Source: Blastomussa wellsi (taxonomy: Eukaryota > Cnidaria > Anthozoa > Scleractinia > Plerogyridae). From it: a DNA stretch of 64,000 nucleotides. The notes under the pieces were generated by a model. The model saw nothing but the letters and a program-made list of their open reading frames with translations, did no database searches and was not told where the DNA came from. Of this stretch, positions 12,600 through 23,712 are shown one piece after another; positions within the stretch are counted from its first letter, which is position 1, and every line of letters starts with the position of its first letter. The DNA is taken from assembly GCA_947652115.1 (NCBI GenBank), contig OX393567.1, positions 17,398,486 through 17,462,485 on the forward strand. Reading direction: 5' to 3'. A program made the position numbers and the translations under genes.

Positions 12600-13935
12600 A
12601 CACCGAGCATTACAAAATCCGTAAGTTTGGTGTTAATCAGGTCAATATTGAAGGAGATATAGCCATTCAAAAACTTGAAAATTTACTAAGAAATGTATGG
12701 ACTGCCGGACACTTTGTCCGGACTCCATCAAGAGACTAGCCTGCGTGCAGCCGTCTCCTATTTCCTAAGGCGGAAAAGTGACGTCTGCGAAACGGCGTCG
12801 CCAATCGTGTTCCAGTATCCTGCTGTTCGAGATTAAATTTAGCATAAATTAACGCTTTAATTCAAGAATTTCGCTCAATCAAATAGAATCAATCTAGAGA
12901 GCTTAAGCAATAGAAATAAAACAGAAAAACAGTACTAGCAAAGACAGTGAGTAGCAAAACATATGGCAAATTACAGCTCATGATCTGCCAAGTGTCAAAA
13001 AAATTTTTACAGGGTTAAAGAAATGGCGAAGACCTGTGCCTCAGCTAAATATTTGCTAAATTACTGAGTCGGACGGGAGTGTTTGAGTTGAAGTTCCCCC
13101 TAATTACACAGAATATAACAAGCATCCAAAAAACACAAAGAGAAATAGCTGGAAAACGAGTTTTGAGACAAATGTCAGGAACCGCAAGAGTTATATACGG
13201 CAGCCTGTCAACTCCTTTAGTAACTTTTAGTACACGATCACGAAAGCGATTCATTCAAAAGTACTCGCCCTTCGAGGATTTCACACTGTTTATTCCAAGC
13301 GTTTGGAACTCCTTATTCACTAGCAGCTCAACCTTGAAAGATTTATAACCGCTTTCATGTAAGATTTCGTCTTCGATCTTTCATAATAATCCCCGCGGGT
13401 CACTTCCGTTGCTTTCCAACGCATCGATTGCTTGAACACAGGGATCTTGAGTATACAGCAAACTGTACAGAGCGGACTTTGTCACTTTGAAATTTTCCTC
13501 TATCTTGAACCAGACTTCTGTAGTTGTGATTCACAACAAGCGAAATAAACTGCACAAAATCACACGTGAGTTACGGTTTATGTTCTCCTCTTGCATGTTA
13601 ATGAAAACACAACGCATAATTATGTTGAGTATTTTACGATGACAGCCAATCAGGGTTGATTCTAACAATGCCTACTGTCAAAGCAACCAATGAGAGAGCG
13701 GTCCCCAGATTCTGGAGAAACAGCAGGATACTGGAACACGATTAACGACACCGTTTCTCAGACGTCACTTTTCCGCTTTAGGAAATAGGAGACGGCTGCA
13801 CGCAGGCTATCAAGAGACCTCTTGACTCCATATATTTCTTAGTAAATTTTGGAGTTTTTGGTTGGCTGTATCTCGTTCAATATTAGACCAATAAGCAAAA
13901 AATTGAGGATCTTGTAAAGCTCGGTGTGCTCCATT
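12600..13935. mobile_element. Foldback element split by a nested transposon
   Basis: Two arms form an imperfect inverted repeat of more than 100 bp. The left arm (12,600-12,727) contains CAATATTGAAGGAGATATAG and AAAATTTACTAAGAAATGTA; the right arm (13,819-13,935) is its inverse. Between them sits a 1.07-kb insertion with a 9-bp target duplication (12,737-13,809). The arms meet near the centre of the original hairpin. Confidence 0.65.
12737..13809. mobile_element. Non-autonomous Mutator-like element, 9-bp TSD
   Basis: Long terminal inverted repeats of about 95 bp begin TAGCCTGCGTGCAGCCGTCT and end with the inverse AGACGGCTGCACGCAGGCTA. They are flanked by the exact direct repeat TCAAGAGAC (12,728-12,736 and 13,810-13,818). 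A 9-bp duplication with long inverted repeats is typical of Mutator-like transposons. The interior has only short open frames (13,045-13,254 minus; 13,079-13,348 plus) with no recognised transposase domain, so it must be mobilised in trans. Confidence 0.8.
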
Positions 13936-14258
13936 CTCGCCCTCACAGCCCCTTTAGTTTCTCTTAGCCGGCAGGGCCTTGGCACGAAAAACGAAGGGCT
14001 CTGGGGACATACGATTTTCTAAAAAAATCGAATTTTTTTTATTGGCTGTTGGCAACAGAGAAATCTTAAACGGAAGCCAAAATGTTCGCCGGCCGCCTTA
14101 TTACAACACACAGCATGTAGAAACATCAATGCTATATACATGAAGTCTGGAAGTCCTAGAATCTCGGACTGGAAATCGTATGTCTCCAGAGCCCTTTGTT
14201 TTTCGTGCCAAGGCCCTGCCGGCTAAGAGAAACGAAAAGGGCTATGGGGACGAGAAGG
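13932..14258. mobile_element. MITE family B, copy 1 (9-bp TSD)
   Basis: Element of 327 bp beginning CATTCTCGCCCTCACAGCCC and ending TATGGGGACGAGAAGG, flanked by the exact repeat GGTGTGCTC (13,923-13,931; 14,259-14,267). The arms carry CTTAGCCGGCAGGGCCTTGG and its inverse. The middle is AT-rich (ATCGAATTTTTTTTATTGG). A second copy lies at 63,449. The termini are related to family A (14,470). Confidence 0.8.
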
Positions 14259-14469
14259 GGTGTGCTCTTTCTGAGTTAGCCTGAAAAGCAGGCGGCCGGT
14301 CTTTCGTGATCGCTGTTTTCGAAGCATTCCCCCACAAAAACCGCCCGCTTTGCATGCTATTTCTGAGTAGGTGGGTCTTGTTTTGAATAATAATATACAG
14401 TCTCGGACCCAGTCCCCCCGTATGAACCGCAGATGGCCCTGGGGACGAGGTTGGCAATACATTCGCGAC

Positions 14470-14727
14470 CATTCTCGTCCCCAGAGCCGCTTGTCCCTCT
14501 TAGCTGGCTGGGCCTGTGCACGAGAAACAAGTGGCTCTGGGACACACGATTTGATTCGCTGAATTCAAACAAAGGGAGTCCAATCACGTCAGGATTAAAA
14601 CGGCTGATGTGATTCGATTCCCTTTGTTTGTTTTCACCGAATCAAATCGTGTGTCCCCAGAGCCACTTGTTCCTCGTGCACAGGCCCAGCCAGCAAAGAG
14701 GGACAAGCGGCTCTGGGGACGAGAATG
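14470..14727. mobile_element. MITE family A, copy 1 (9-bp TSD)
   Basis: Element of 258 bp, beginning CATTCTCGTCCCCAGAGCCG and ending with the inverse, flanked by the exact repeat ATTCGCGAC (14,461-14,469; 14,728-14,736). Subterminal arms hold CACACGATTTGATTCGCTGA and its inverse. It lies about 120 bp upstream of the ATG of the 263-residue gene, so it may contribute to that gene's promoter or 5' UTR. Confidence 0.85.
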
Positions 14728-14850
14728 ATTCGCGACCGCATCAAGGACTGGTTACCAAGTTCATTTGCATAATGCGACCGTTTTGCGCTCAAGATTTGTT
14801 TTCGAATAGGTACTTGCATATATCCTAGAACTGCTTCAACTAAAGTATAA

Positions 14851-17800
14851 ATGCCTCCTAGAAGACCCAAGCCCAAAATCCCATTTAAGATATTTTCAAT
14901 CGACAACTATTCGAAGTTCACCACTAGATTTCCATTCCTAAAAGAACGTCAGGTCAAGGCGAAACTACTTCAAGCATGGAGAAATAAGTTCAAAACCTCT
15001 GAAACATCAAAAGGCAAAGGAGAAATCAAGAGAACTAACCATCGGAATGAAACTTGGTTCAATGAAGGTAAGACTGATTTATTTTCCATTTTGATTATAA
15101 ACAAACGCGTACTTTCGCCATGCACAACTGCCATGTAAACGTTTTGGAAAACCATAGGAATTTCGAACAAAGAATTATTTAGAAAATAAATAAGATGTTT
15201 TTTGTAGTCAAATGCTTTTATTGAATTCAAAAGCATTTACATGCATTAGTAATATACAATAAATACAAGGATTATATAACAGAAAGATGGCATTAGCAGG
15301 GAAAAATCTCAAATAATTACGCAAGAGAATAAAATATACCCTTTAAGCTTCGTTTGTTTGTTGCCCCATTTCAGATCACGTGATAATACCCGTGAGACTT
15401 ATTGCTTTCAAATTCAAATAAATCCACGCTAAAATGATTGAATAATTTCCAAATGGACAAATGAGTAATTCTCGGAAGAGCATCACACGATCTGAAATCG
15501 ACAATTTACATACGTAGCTAAAAAGGTCTATTAAAAAGTATTAAACAGGATAATGCAAAGAGGAGGAGCTTGTCAGTGACTGTAAAACCAAGTAAAAACT
15601 GCTTTATTTTAAAACCTTTTCCAATCGATATTTAACTTTATTTTGCTAACAAGTCAATAAAATGTTTAAAACCCCAACGTTTAAAGTGCTACTATGATCA
15701 AAGTTTTACACCTTACTTTCTTAAGGGAATCATGCAGTGCCCCATGCAAGATTTTCAGTTTCAAATATCTTTAAAAATATGCAAATTAGGAGACTGATGA
15801 CGTCATCTACTCAACCCAATTTTATGTCAAGTAAATAAATAGGGATATTTCGGTCAGACATCTACAGAGACAATTGAAACTTGGTACATTAACTTAAATA
15901 TGATGTACGGTTGTAATTAAATCCTGTTTCCATGACAACACACTCTTTTCCACTCCCCTCGAACCTGTTTTCATCCCAAAAAAATTAAAATAGGCCAAAG
16001 AGCCTACCTAACACATAAATATGCTCAAAATGGACTGCCAAAACGACCAGAATAGTATTGAACATTGGGTTTGGTCTGGGGCCTAGTATGTTGCCGTGGT
16101 AACATAATCGTTAATCTCAAATTGCATATAGCTCAAATAGCTCAGCTAGTAGAATCGTGTTGCAAAGAACCAAGCATGACTGATTCAAACTTGAATATCT
16201 CTGTAACGAGAAAAGATATTTTGAAAAAAATAAGCGGCATTTTTCTTCTCATGCAGACTACTTTTAAATGCTTTAAAATGGCTTACAATTGGAGGCATGC
16301 GAATTTCGTCATAGTGTAGCACTTTAATTTCCTTGTCACTTCATTACCCTGGAAACGTTGGGTTTTAGACATTTTATATTTTTTCTATTTTATTTAAACA
16401 AACGTCTTTTATTCCTTATCACGGTACCTGGTTACAAGTCCATTTTTAAAAGAATTATTTTCAAGCAATACAATAAATAGTCTGTTCCAGGCTCACGAAT
16501 ATTCGAGAGCGAACGAAGAAGCGGCCCAGCGAGGAAATACAAGGGCAGCTAAGGATCTCGCCCTAGTCCTCCAACGTTTTCCCCTCGCTCATCCGCTTCA
16601 CTCGCCGGCCCCGACTATTCAAGGGCCTGCACAGACAGGTTGAACAGTGGCTCATATTTACCTTTCTTTTCAGCAAACGCGTTCCCTGCGAGAGAATGGA
16701 CTAGACTGCTTGATATAATCGTATTAATTACAAAATATTTATTTTAAGCGGAGTGTGACACACCTGCGGCAAGCCAAGATGCTTTTGACAACAAATTTGA
16801 ATGTTCACCACATATTACATACTCTAACAGACGTCGCAACAATAAACTACGGGATGACTTCGCTAAGGAAAAACGAAACCAGGCGGCAAGTGTTGCAAAT
16901 TTGTCTTCGCCATGTTTTGGTGGCTCTTTAGATTTGGATGACAACAAATGTTTAAAGAAGCAAAGAGTCACACTAGAAAGGAAAGAAAACGAACTCATTG
17001 ATCTGTTTGAGGAGATCAACGCAGAGCAGCTGTTAACAGAACCAGAGGAAGTTTCCGTCGTTGACAGCGAGATCATGTCGAGTACTCCGGTCTGTTTTAA
17101 CCACAAGGAGTGGCTAGAAAAGCTTGCAGAGGGAGTGGAGGATGAAAAGGTACATGGGATATGGGTGGGGTTAGGGAAAGATGGGATGGAGAGGGAGGGG
17201 AAGGGGCTGCGAAAGGAGGAATGGATTTGGTTTCACTAGATCGGGTACGGCATTTTTTAACCTTCTAGGCCTGAGGGTGTGGTCCCCCGGTTCACCCTCT
17301 AAATGGTTGAATGTAGCATACCTGGCAAAACATGGATGTTCACTGAATTCAATGCTCACAAATGAAACAGAAATTAATTTCCGATGCAAAATGCGGTAGG
17401 AAAGGAAATGTTCTCAGCTGAGAAGAAACATAAAGCAACTTCTGGGAAAAAGTAACTCCTATCCAAATGGAGGAATACTTTCCTAACTTTCACCTGGGTG
17501 TACAAACTCCTACACTGTTCATAAGCATAATGCTGATATTTGTTATCTAGAACAGGAACACGGTGTCCGGGATGTTTAAATGGAGAGCAGACAGGAAAAG
17601 GAAGCCTTCACCGAAGAACGAAGAGAAGAACAGCAACGAGTCAAGGTAAAAATCTCTTTCCTTTTTGCGATAAATACTCCATATTCCCTCTCGTCAGCTG
17701 TTTCAAGCTTTCAGATCGTGTGGAAAATCCTTTGAAACCCCTTCGTTGTAAAATAGCCCAAGATGCACTTTGAAACTGATTTTAGCCAATCAAATCATGT

Positions 17801-18559
17801 GTCCACTGAGTTTCTTGTTTCTGGCGTAAAGGCCCCACCGGCTAAGAGAGCTTTGGGGACGAGAATGGGAGAACCGGCCCGAAGGATTGCCCTTGTCGTG
17901 CGCTCAGTAGTCAACTTCTCCAGCTGTTACACCGCACAGCCACTGCGTCAGGACAAGGTGTCCTTTCATCGACCCATTGTCAGTGAGAGAAATAATTAAA
18001 GGAAATGACCAGAGCCAGCACCAAGCTGGTGATTGATAAATCAGTCTCAAGCGTCTTGAGACGGTCTTTGCAGTAAGTATATGACAAGCAGTTCTCTCTT
18101 CTTTTTGAGACTAATTTTGCGCTCAAAGTCATGAAAATCGTTGGAGAATTTACTTGGATGCAGTTCCATGTTATGATTTTCCTTTAGCGCTCTTCCTTGC
18201 AGTGCTAAAGGCGGTCGCAAACGAGGACACATTGTTGCTCATGACGATTTGATGCGCGCGCAAACGCGGAAACATTTGTTGGGGACACAAAATGTTCCTG
18301 AACAAAATCAAACATTTTCTGTGTTTCGGAAAAACAAAACTTGTGTCCGCAACAATGTTGCGCACGTGGGCAAACAGGGAAACATTTCTGTCTGCAACAA
18401 TGTGCCTTCGTTTGCCGTTAGAGAGGGAATCAAGAAAATACCGATCTCCGACGATATAATTATAACTTTGTTTGTTTCAGGTTTCTAGCGAGTAATGATC
18501 ATGAAGGCTGCAGTAACTTCTACAGTATGTTTGATGTAGAGGAAGACATCTTTCTTTAA
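14851..18559 (+). CDS. Uncharacterised 263-residue protein, four exons
   Basis: Coding exons 14851-15067, 16749-17149, 17551-17645 and 18481-18559 join in frame over GT-AG introns and give 263 codons plus stop. An in-frame TAA lies immediately before the ATG, and AATAAA follows 29 nt after the stop, so both ends are well supported. The amino terminus is basic (MPPRRPKPKIPFKIFSIDNY) and leads to FPFLKERQVKAKLLQAWRNK, which slightly resembles one helix of an HMG-type domain. The middle is charged and helical (ERKENELIDLFEEINAEQLL). A second basic patch is MFKWRADRKRKPSPKNEEKN. The last residues (YSMFDVEEDIFL) are acidic and hydrophobic. I do not recognise the family. A nuclear, possibly DNA-associated protein is inferred from composition only. 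Confidence 0.8.
17786..17877. repeat. Truncated family-A MITE in intron 3
   Basis: Matches the right half of the family-A MITE: CCAATCAAATCATGTGTCC, then a shortened arm ending GCTTTGGGGACGAGAATGG. The left half is missing and there is an internal deletion, so it is an older, broken copy inside an intron of the 263-residue gene. Confidence 0.6.
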
Positions 18560-18587
18560 ACAGGAGTAATTCCTTGCTACTATAAGC

Positions 18588-18593
18588 AATAAA
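18588..18593 (+). terminator. Polyadenylation signal of the 263-residue gene
   Basis: AATAAA lies 29 nt after the TAA stop at 18,559. The 3' UTR would be very short. Confidence 0.65.
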
Positions 18594-18599
18594 AGTTTA

Positions 18600-19153
18600 A
18601 AATGCAGTTAACGCCATTGTGTTGTATTTTACTATCAATTCATTTTAATCTCTCTAGAGTTCCTTTTTCAAGAAGTTGATAAACTGAAGTATCCTCAATA
18701 CAACAACGTACGCCTTGACAGTTTTCATTGTCTTTAGATTTGTCATACTTGTCAATTGTAACAGAAGCTTATTTCCTAGTATCAGGTTGTTAAACTTCTT
18801 ACTGTAATAAATCTGACTTTAGGTTAACAGACAATATTGGATTTATTCTAATATGTTATGACAGTGAAAACGAATCTTAATACACCTTAGCTATTAATTC
18901 TGACATATTAACTCTGACATATTTTTGTTACTTTTTTCATCCCTCAACCAATCAACAACCAAGTTTGCACGTGCAGTTGCGGACTTCTGATTGGTTGAGG
19001 AGCTGAAGGAAAACCAACAAAAAATGACGCGCGTAATGGTGATTCTGAGCCTACTGGCACAACGAGTTGTGATGATTATGATCGTGTTTCACTTTTGATG
19101 CGAGCACCATCACTCACTACAGCGTGGGATTTCACTACAATCCTATGCAGACG
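18600..19153. other. Intergenic, short inverted repeat
   Basis: No gene seen. CCTCAACCAATCA near 18,944 and TGATTGGTTGAGG near 18,989 form a hairpin, with GTTGC-type sequence between. The remainder is AT-rich. Confidence 0.4.
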
Positions 19154-19435
19154 CATTCTCGTCCCCAGAGCCGCTTGTCTCTCTTAGCCGGCTGGGCCTG
19201 TACACGAGGAACAAGTGGCTCTGGGGACACACGATTTGATTCGCTGAAATCAAACAAAGGAAGTCCAATCACATCAGTCGTTTTAAACGGGCTAACGATA
19301 GAGGATTTTAAAACGGCTGATGTGATTGGACTCCCTTTGATTGATTTCAGCGAATCAAATCGTGTGTCCCCAGAGCCACTTGTTGCTCGTGCACAGGTCC
19401 AGCTAAGAGGGACAAGCGGCTTTGGGACGAGAATG
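19154..19435. mobile_element. MITE family A, copy 2 (9-bp TSD)
   Basis: Element of 282 bp with the same termini as the copy at 14,470, flanked by the exact repeat ATGCAGACG (19,145-19,153; 19,436-19,444). The interior shows CACACGATTTGATTCGCTGA and its inverse around a TTTAAAACGGCTGATGTGAT core. Confidence 0.85.
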
Positions 19436-19441
19436 ATGCAG

Positions 19442-19501
19442 ACGTTCTTTTTGGCTCGTCACGTTGGCTAGGAAGACATGCGTGACGAGCCAAAAGAACG
19501 T
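19442..19501. repeat. 60-bp hairpin
   Basis: ACGTTCTTTTTGGCTCGTCACG at the left pairs with the inverse at the right (CGTGACGAGCCAAAAGAACG) around an 18-nt loop. It begins inside the 3' target duplication of the neighbouring MITE, so that MITE may have inserted at the edge of an older palindrome. Confidence 0.65.
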
Positions 19502-20130
19502 TAGGAGGCCAGGTTTTCACTTGCGTCGGAAATAATATGAATTGGCTTTCTCAACCAATAGGCGTTCCGAAATTGCGCACGGAACTGGGGCGAGATTCAT
19601 AATTTTGAGACTGCGTCCCCGAAAACTATACAAACCCTTAAATTTTTTATCAGATTTGTGACAACTGTAAAATGCCCTCATTGACTTGCTATTTGAAAGA
19701 AGCTGAGAAGAAAACCACTATGACTGCCCATGTTTAAGAGTATCGCGGAAATCATAAAAAATATTAAGAGTTTATATTGTTTTGGAGGACGCTGTGTCAA
19801 AATTCTAGACGTTTGTGTGGATTTTGACCCATGTTTCACAGTCCATAACTTGGTCCCTTTTCAACCTAAAAACTTCAAACTTGGTCAGATGACCAAGTCC
19901 AAAGTGATTGGTTAAAAGTGGAAATTCGTCCCAGTTCCTTGCGCCGTTTCGGAACGGCCTACCAGAGAACTAAAACAAAACTAATCGCGAGTCACTCGCA
20001 TACTGAAGTATTTTTGGCCACACTTTTGCCTGGAGTTTACACTGGTGTCCTGGTTTCCGGTGTCTTTTGTGGTTGGTCAGATTTCGTTTACGACCCTCAA
20101 TTAAGCTGCCGCTTTTTAGCAGCAATAATA

Positions 20131-20136
20131 TTTAAT
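20131..20136 (-). terminator. Possible EXOC7 polyadenylation signal
   Basis: On the minus strand this reads ATTAAA, about 105 nt beyond the EXOC7 stop codon. No AATAAA is present closer. Tentative. Confidence 0.35.
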
Positions 20137-20239
20137 TATAGCTTGAAAGATTATCGTTGACAAAATAGAGCAATGTTTGTTCTTGGTATATAGTATTCAA
20201 AATAAGGAAATACACAAAACTAAACAAAAATTATAATCT

Positions 20240-23200
20240 TTACGCCGAGACATCAAAGAAAGATTTTAACTTGACTTCCACGTCCTCCACCGTGTATTTG
20301 ATATATTTTTCTGGATTTTTTGTAAACGATAAACTTGCATATCTAGAAAGGAAACAAACAAATAAAAACATAAGACGATAGAAGGGATGATTCACTCTTA
20401 GTAGGCACTAATCGGCTTTTGTTGCAACCAACTCTTCACTGATAGACAAAGCGCTATTCATGAAAGGGTAAATCATTTTTGCCCTTACATTGTGAGGATT
20501 TGACTATGCTATCATTTACACTGTCTACGCAAACAGTTAGACAACGATAATCAATGAGTCATTCCTTTATAAAACAATCACAAAGAGAAGTATTAATTGT
20601 TCAATAAACCATAGACGTAACAACAACAACAACAGCAACAACAACCACCACAATGGTAAAAAGTCTACGTCGAGCCTAGTGGCCCATCAGGCCGGAGCTT
20701 ATCCCGGTTTCCTTAGCATGAAGCCACTGAGAGTATTTCTACTCCCCCCTGGATGGGATGCTAGTTCATCGCAGGGTTACCACCAGCAGTAAATTCGCCG
20801 GTACCCATTTATACACCTGGGTGAAGAGAGGCACTGTGAGAGTAAAGTGTCTTGCCTAAGAACACAATGCAGTGCCCCGGCCGAGGCCGAGGCCTAGACC
20901 TTGAACAACAGACTTCACACAATAGAACGACACAATAATGCATATATTGACTTGGTATGTGGGGCTTCTCAACCATTAATCCATCACGTTAAAACAAAGG
21001 AAATCAGGACCGTAACCGAGGTTTGGAAATGTCATCTTAATAGACCAATTTCGATATTTTAAAATTCAGCCTAAATCAATAGACCTCAGCACGAGGCTCC
21101 GGGGTATAACTTATAGAGTTTGTGGGTTTTATTCCCCGGAGCCTCGCAGTGATGTCTATTGTTTTAGGCTGAATATTAAAATATAGAAATTGGTCTATTA
21201 GCATGGATTTTTACGATTTTTTTTCTTCGTTTTCTCCGTAGTTTTAGTTTCGATTGAGAAGATATATCAAACACGAGAGACAGTGTTTCATCACATTTCC
21301 AAACACCTCGACGTTTGTCAAAAATACTCTGCTGCGCGTCGTATTTTCATCTCTCTTCTCGGTGTTTGGATATCCCGATCAAACAGTGTCTCGCGTATTT
21401 GATATATTACATCACCCACCCGGACCGCCCCATCCGAAGTTCAGGCCACTGCGCCTCCCACACAACCATAACGGCATGGCGTAACTAGGCGCCCAAAACG
21501 CGAGTGTAACCACGAGACAGCAAGTGTTTCACTGCAAAGTTTTTGCATGTTTCATCACCTTCGTCTTCCACAAGCGACATCACCGCTACCGAGAGCTGAC
21601 GAAGACAAAGTCTCTATGTGAAGTCTAGTTTTTGAAACTGCCTTTGGTTCATTGATTCATCGCTAGCGCACAGAAACTACAAGTAAACAACTAATTGTTA
21701 ACACAGCAAATGTTGCCATTGCATCTTCTTGCTAGGACTTACTTCTCTCTAAAGGTGGTGTAGAGTGGTAGAATAAGATCCATATTTTCATTTCTTAGTT
21801 GATCTCTCAGCTGTGTATCAGGAACTGCGTATGTTTTCTGTATCTCGTACAGCTCTTCCAATTCTGTGTTAAAACCCTTCAAGGAAAAAAAACAACAGGA
21901 TTATATCATATAATCTGTAAGCTAATTAGCTCAAAGGGAACCCCAACTCGTTCAAGGTGACGTAGAATTGTTTGAAGTGATGCCCAAACTCTAAATTTAA
22001 CCAGACAAGGAAGAAATAAGCGGCAACAATTGCACGTCATTAACTCAAAAATGGCGACAAGCGATAACTTTTCTAGTTTTTGTCGCTATTAAATTGGTAT
22101 TCCTTTATGTCCTGTACAATTTGGAGTTTAGACATTTTTACAAATAATTCAAAGTCAATTTGGCGCAAGAGTGGAGGCTCCCTTTAAAAGTACCAAAAAC
22201 CTTCGAAAAATTAAAAAAATCGTAGATACAAGAAAGCCCCCCGTTACCAATGTGACAAAAAATGACAATTAAGAATCTCAATTAGAACTTTGAAAAAGGC
22301 TCAAAAAGAGGGATTCACGATCCAACGAAACAAGTAAAGTTCAGACGCAACAGTAAAACTACCACTTTTTTTCAGTGACTTTCCATTCTTACCTTGAACT
22401 TGTCTTTTATCATTTGTCTTTGTTTATCTTTTAGCTGGAGAAAAAAACAAAGGCAAAATGAAAAGAAGCGGCTTTAATCACTATATTCGTAATAAACCAT
22501 TCATAACTTCAGGCTTGAATTCAGCAAACAGTCAGAGAAAAGCGCGGAAATGCAGTGTGACTCACATATCCAATTTTAGTTTTAACACCTGATTGGTTGT
22601 TCGAAAAACTGATTCTGACTGGTTAGAGTATGACGCTAGCCTACGAATACTGCCGTCTTTCTTCAATTCCGGCGCGAAACGCCAAGCCGGCCCCAATACG
22701 ACTGAATTCACAGGCTAGTTACGACGCACGATTCCCCTGTTTTCTTTCACAAGCTCCTTATTTTTCAAGACTGTGCCTCCCTTTCAGACGAATGCCAGTC
22801 ACCTCGCCACCAGGACATCTAGCCACCAACCAACTCGCCGACCACACGTGGGAAAATGTCCCGATTTACCATCGTAAATTCTCTTTCCCAATGTCCAAAT
22901 TTCATTACCAAATGCTAACAAATATGCAAATAAATTGGATAAACAATTTAAGAGCAAAAGGAGCAAGTATTTTGGGAGGACGTACAGGATTACAAGGATG
23001 GTAGTGCGTTACAGTACAGCAAACTGTATTTTGTATTCAGGATGACAAGAAATCAAAAGTTCTGTTCTGGTGAAATTTTGAATCTTTTCTCGTATATTTT
23101 TGTTTCAAGTTTTTCTGTATGTTCAATTTTTTTCCACCTTTCAATTTCATGATGACAGAGCAAGTTGCTGGCCAGCTGTTGGTACCAACCAGCTAGGACA

Positions 23201-23632
23201 CTGTTTCTCAAAGGACCCTAGTCAGTCTCCACCATTTTCGATACCATCGAAATTATGGAAATCGTGCGGTGAAGCACAAGCTTATTGCACTGCTGTACGT
23301 TATGTCACTGGAAGTGTTTAATTTCCTTCGCAAGTTTCTCAGTCATCTATTTCGTTTCGACACACTCTGCGTAAAATATAATATTGCAGCTCTCGCATGT
23401 AAACAACAACAAAGGCATGGATGACAAGCGCCCTGTAATGTTTAAGGGTTGCCTGGCGATTTTACTTACCTTCGTTTGTGGTTCATTTACTCTATGTGCT
23501 GACACTGGTTTATCCATCTCCAATAGAAAATTGAGCACTTTTCCCCAGCTAAACAATGATAAAATTAGATTTCAATCCGATCCGATCGAAAAATCAATCG
23601 ATCGATCGATCGATCGATCGATCGATCGATCC

Positions 23633-23712
<80 letters not shown>

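Noticed and set aside
13045..13348. Paired open frames inside the Mutator-like element
   Set aside because: Short and antisense to each other, with no transposase motif; most likely chance or a very old remnant.
16744..17106. 120-codon minus-strand frame
   Set aside because: Antisense shadow of exon 2 of the 263-residue gene.
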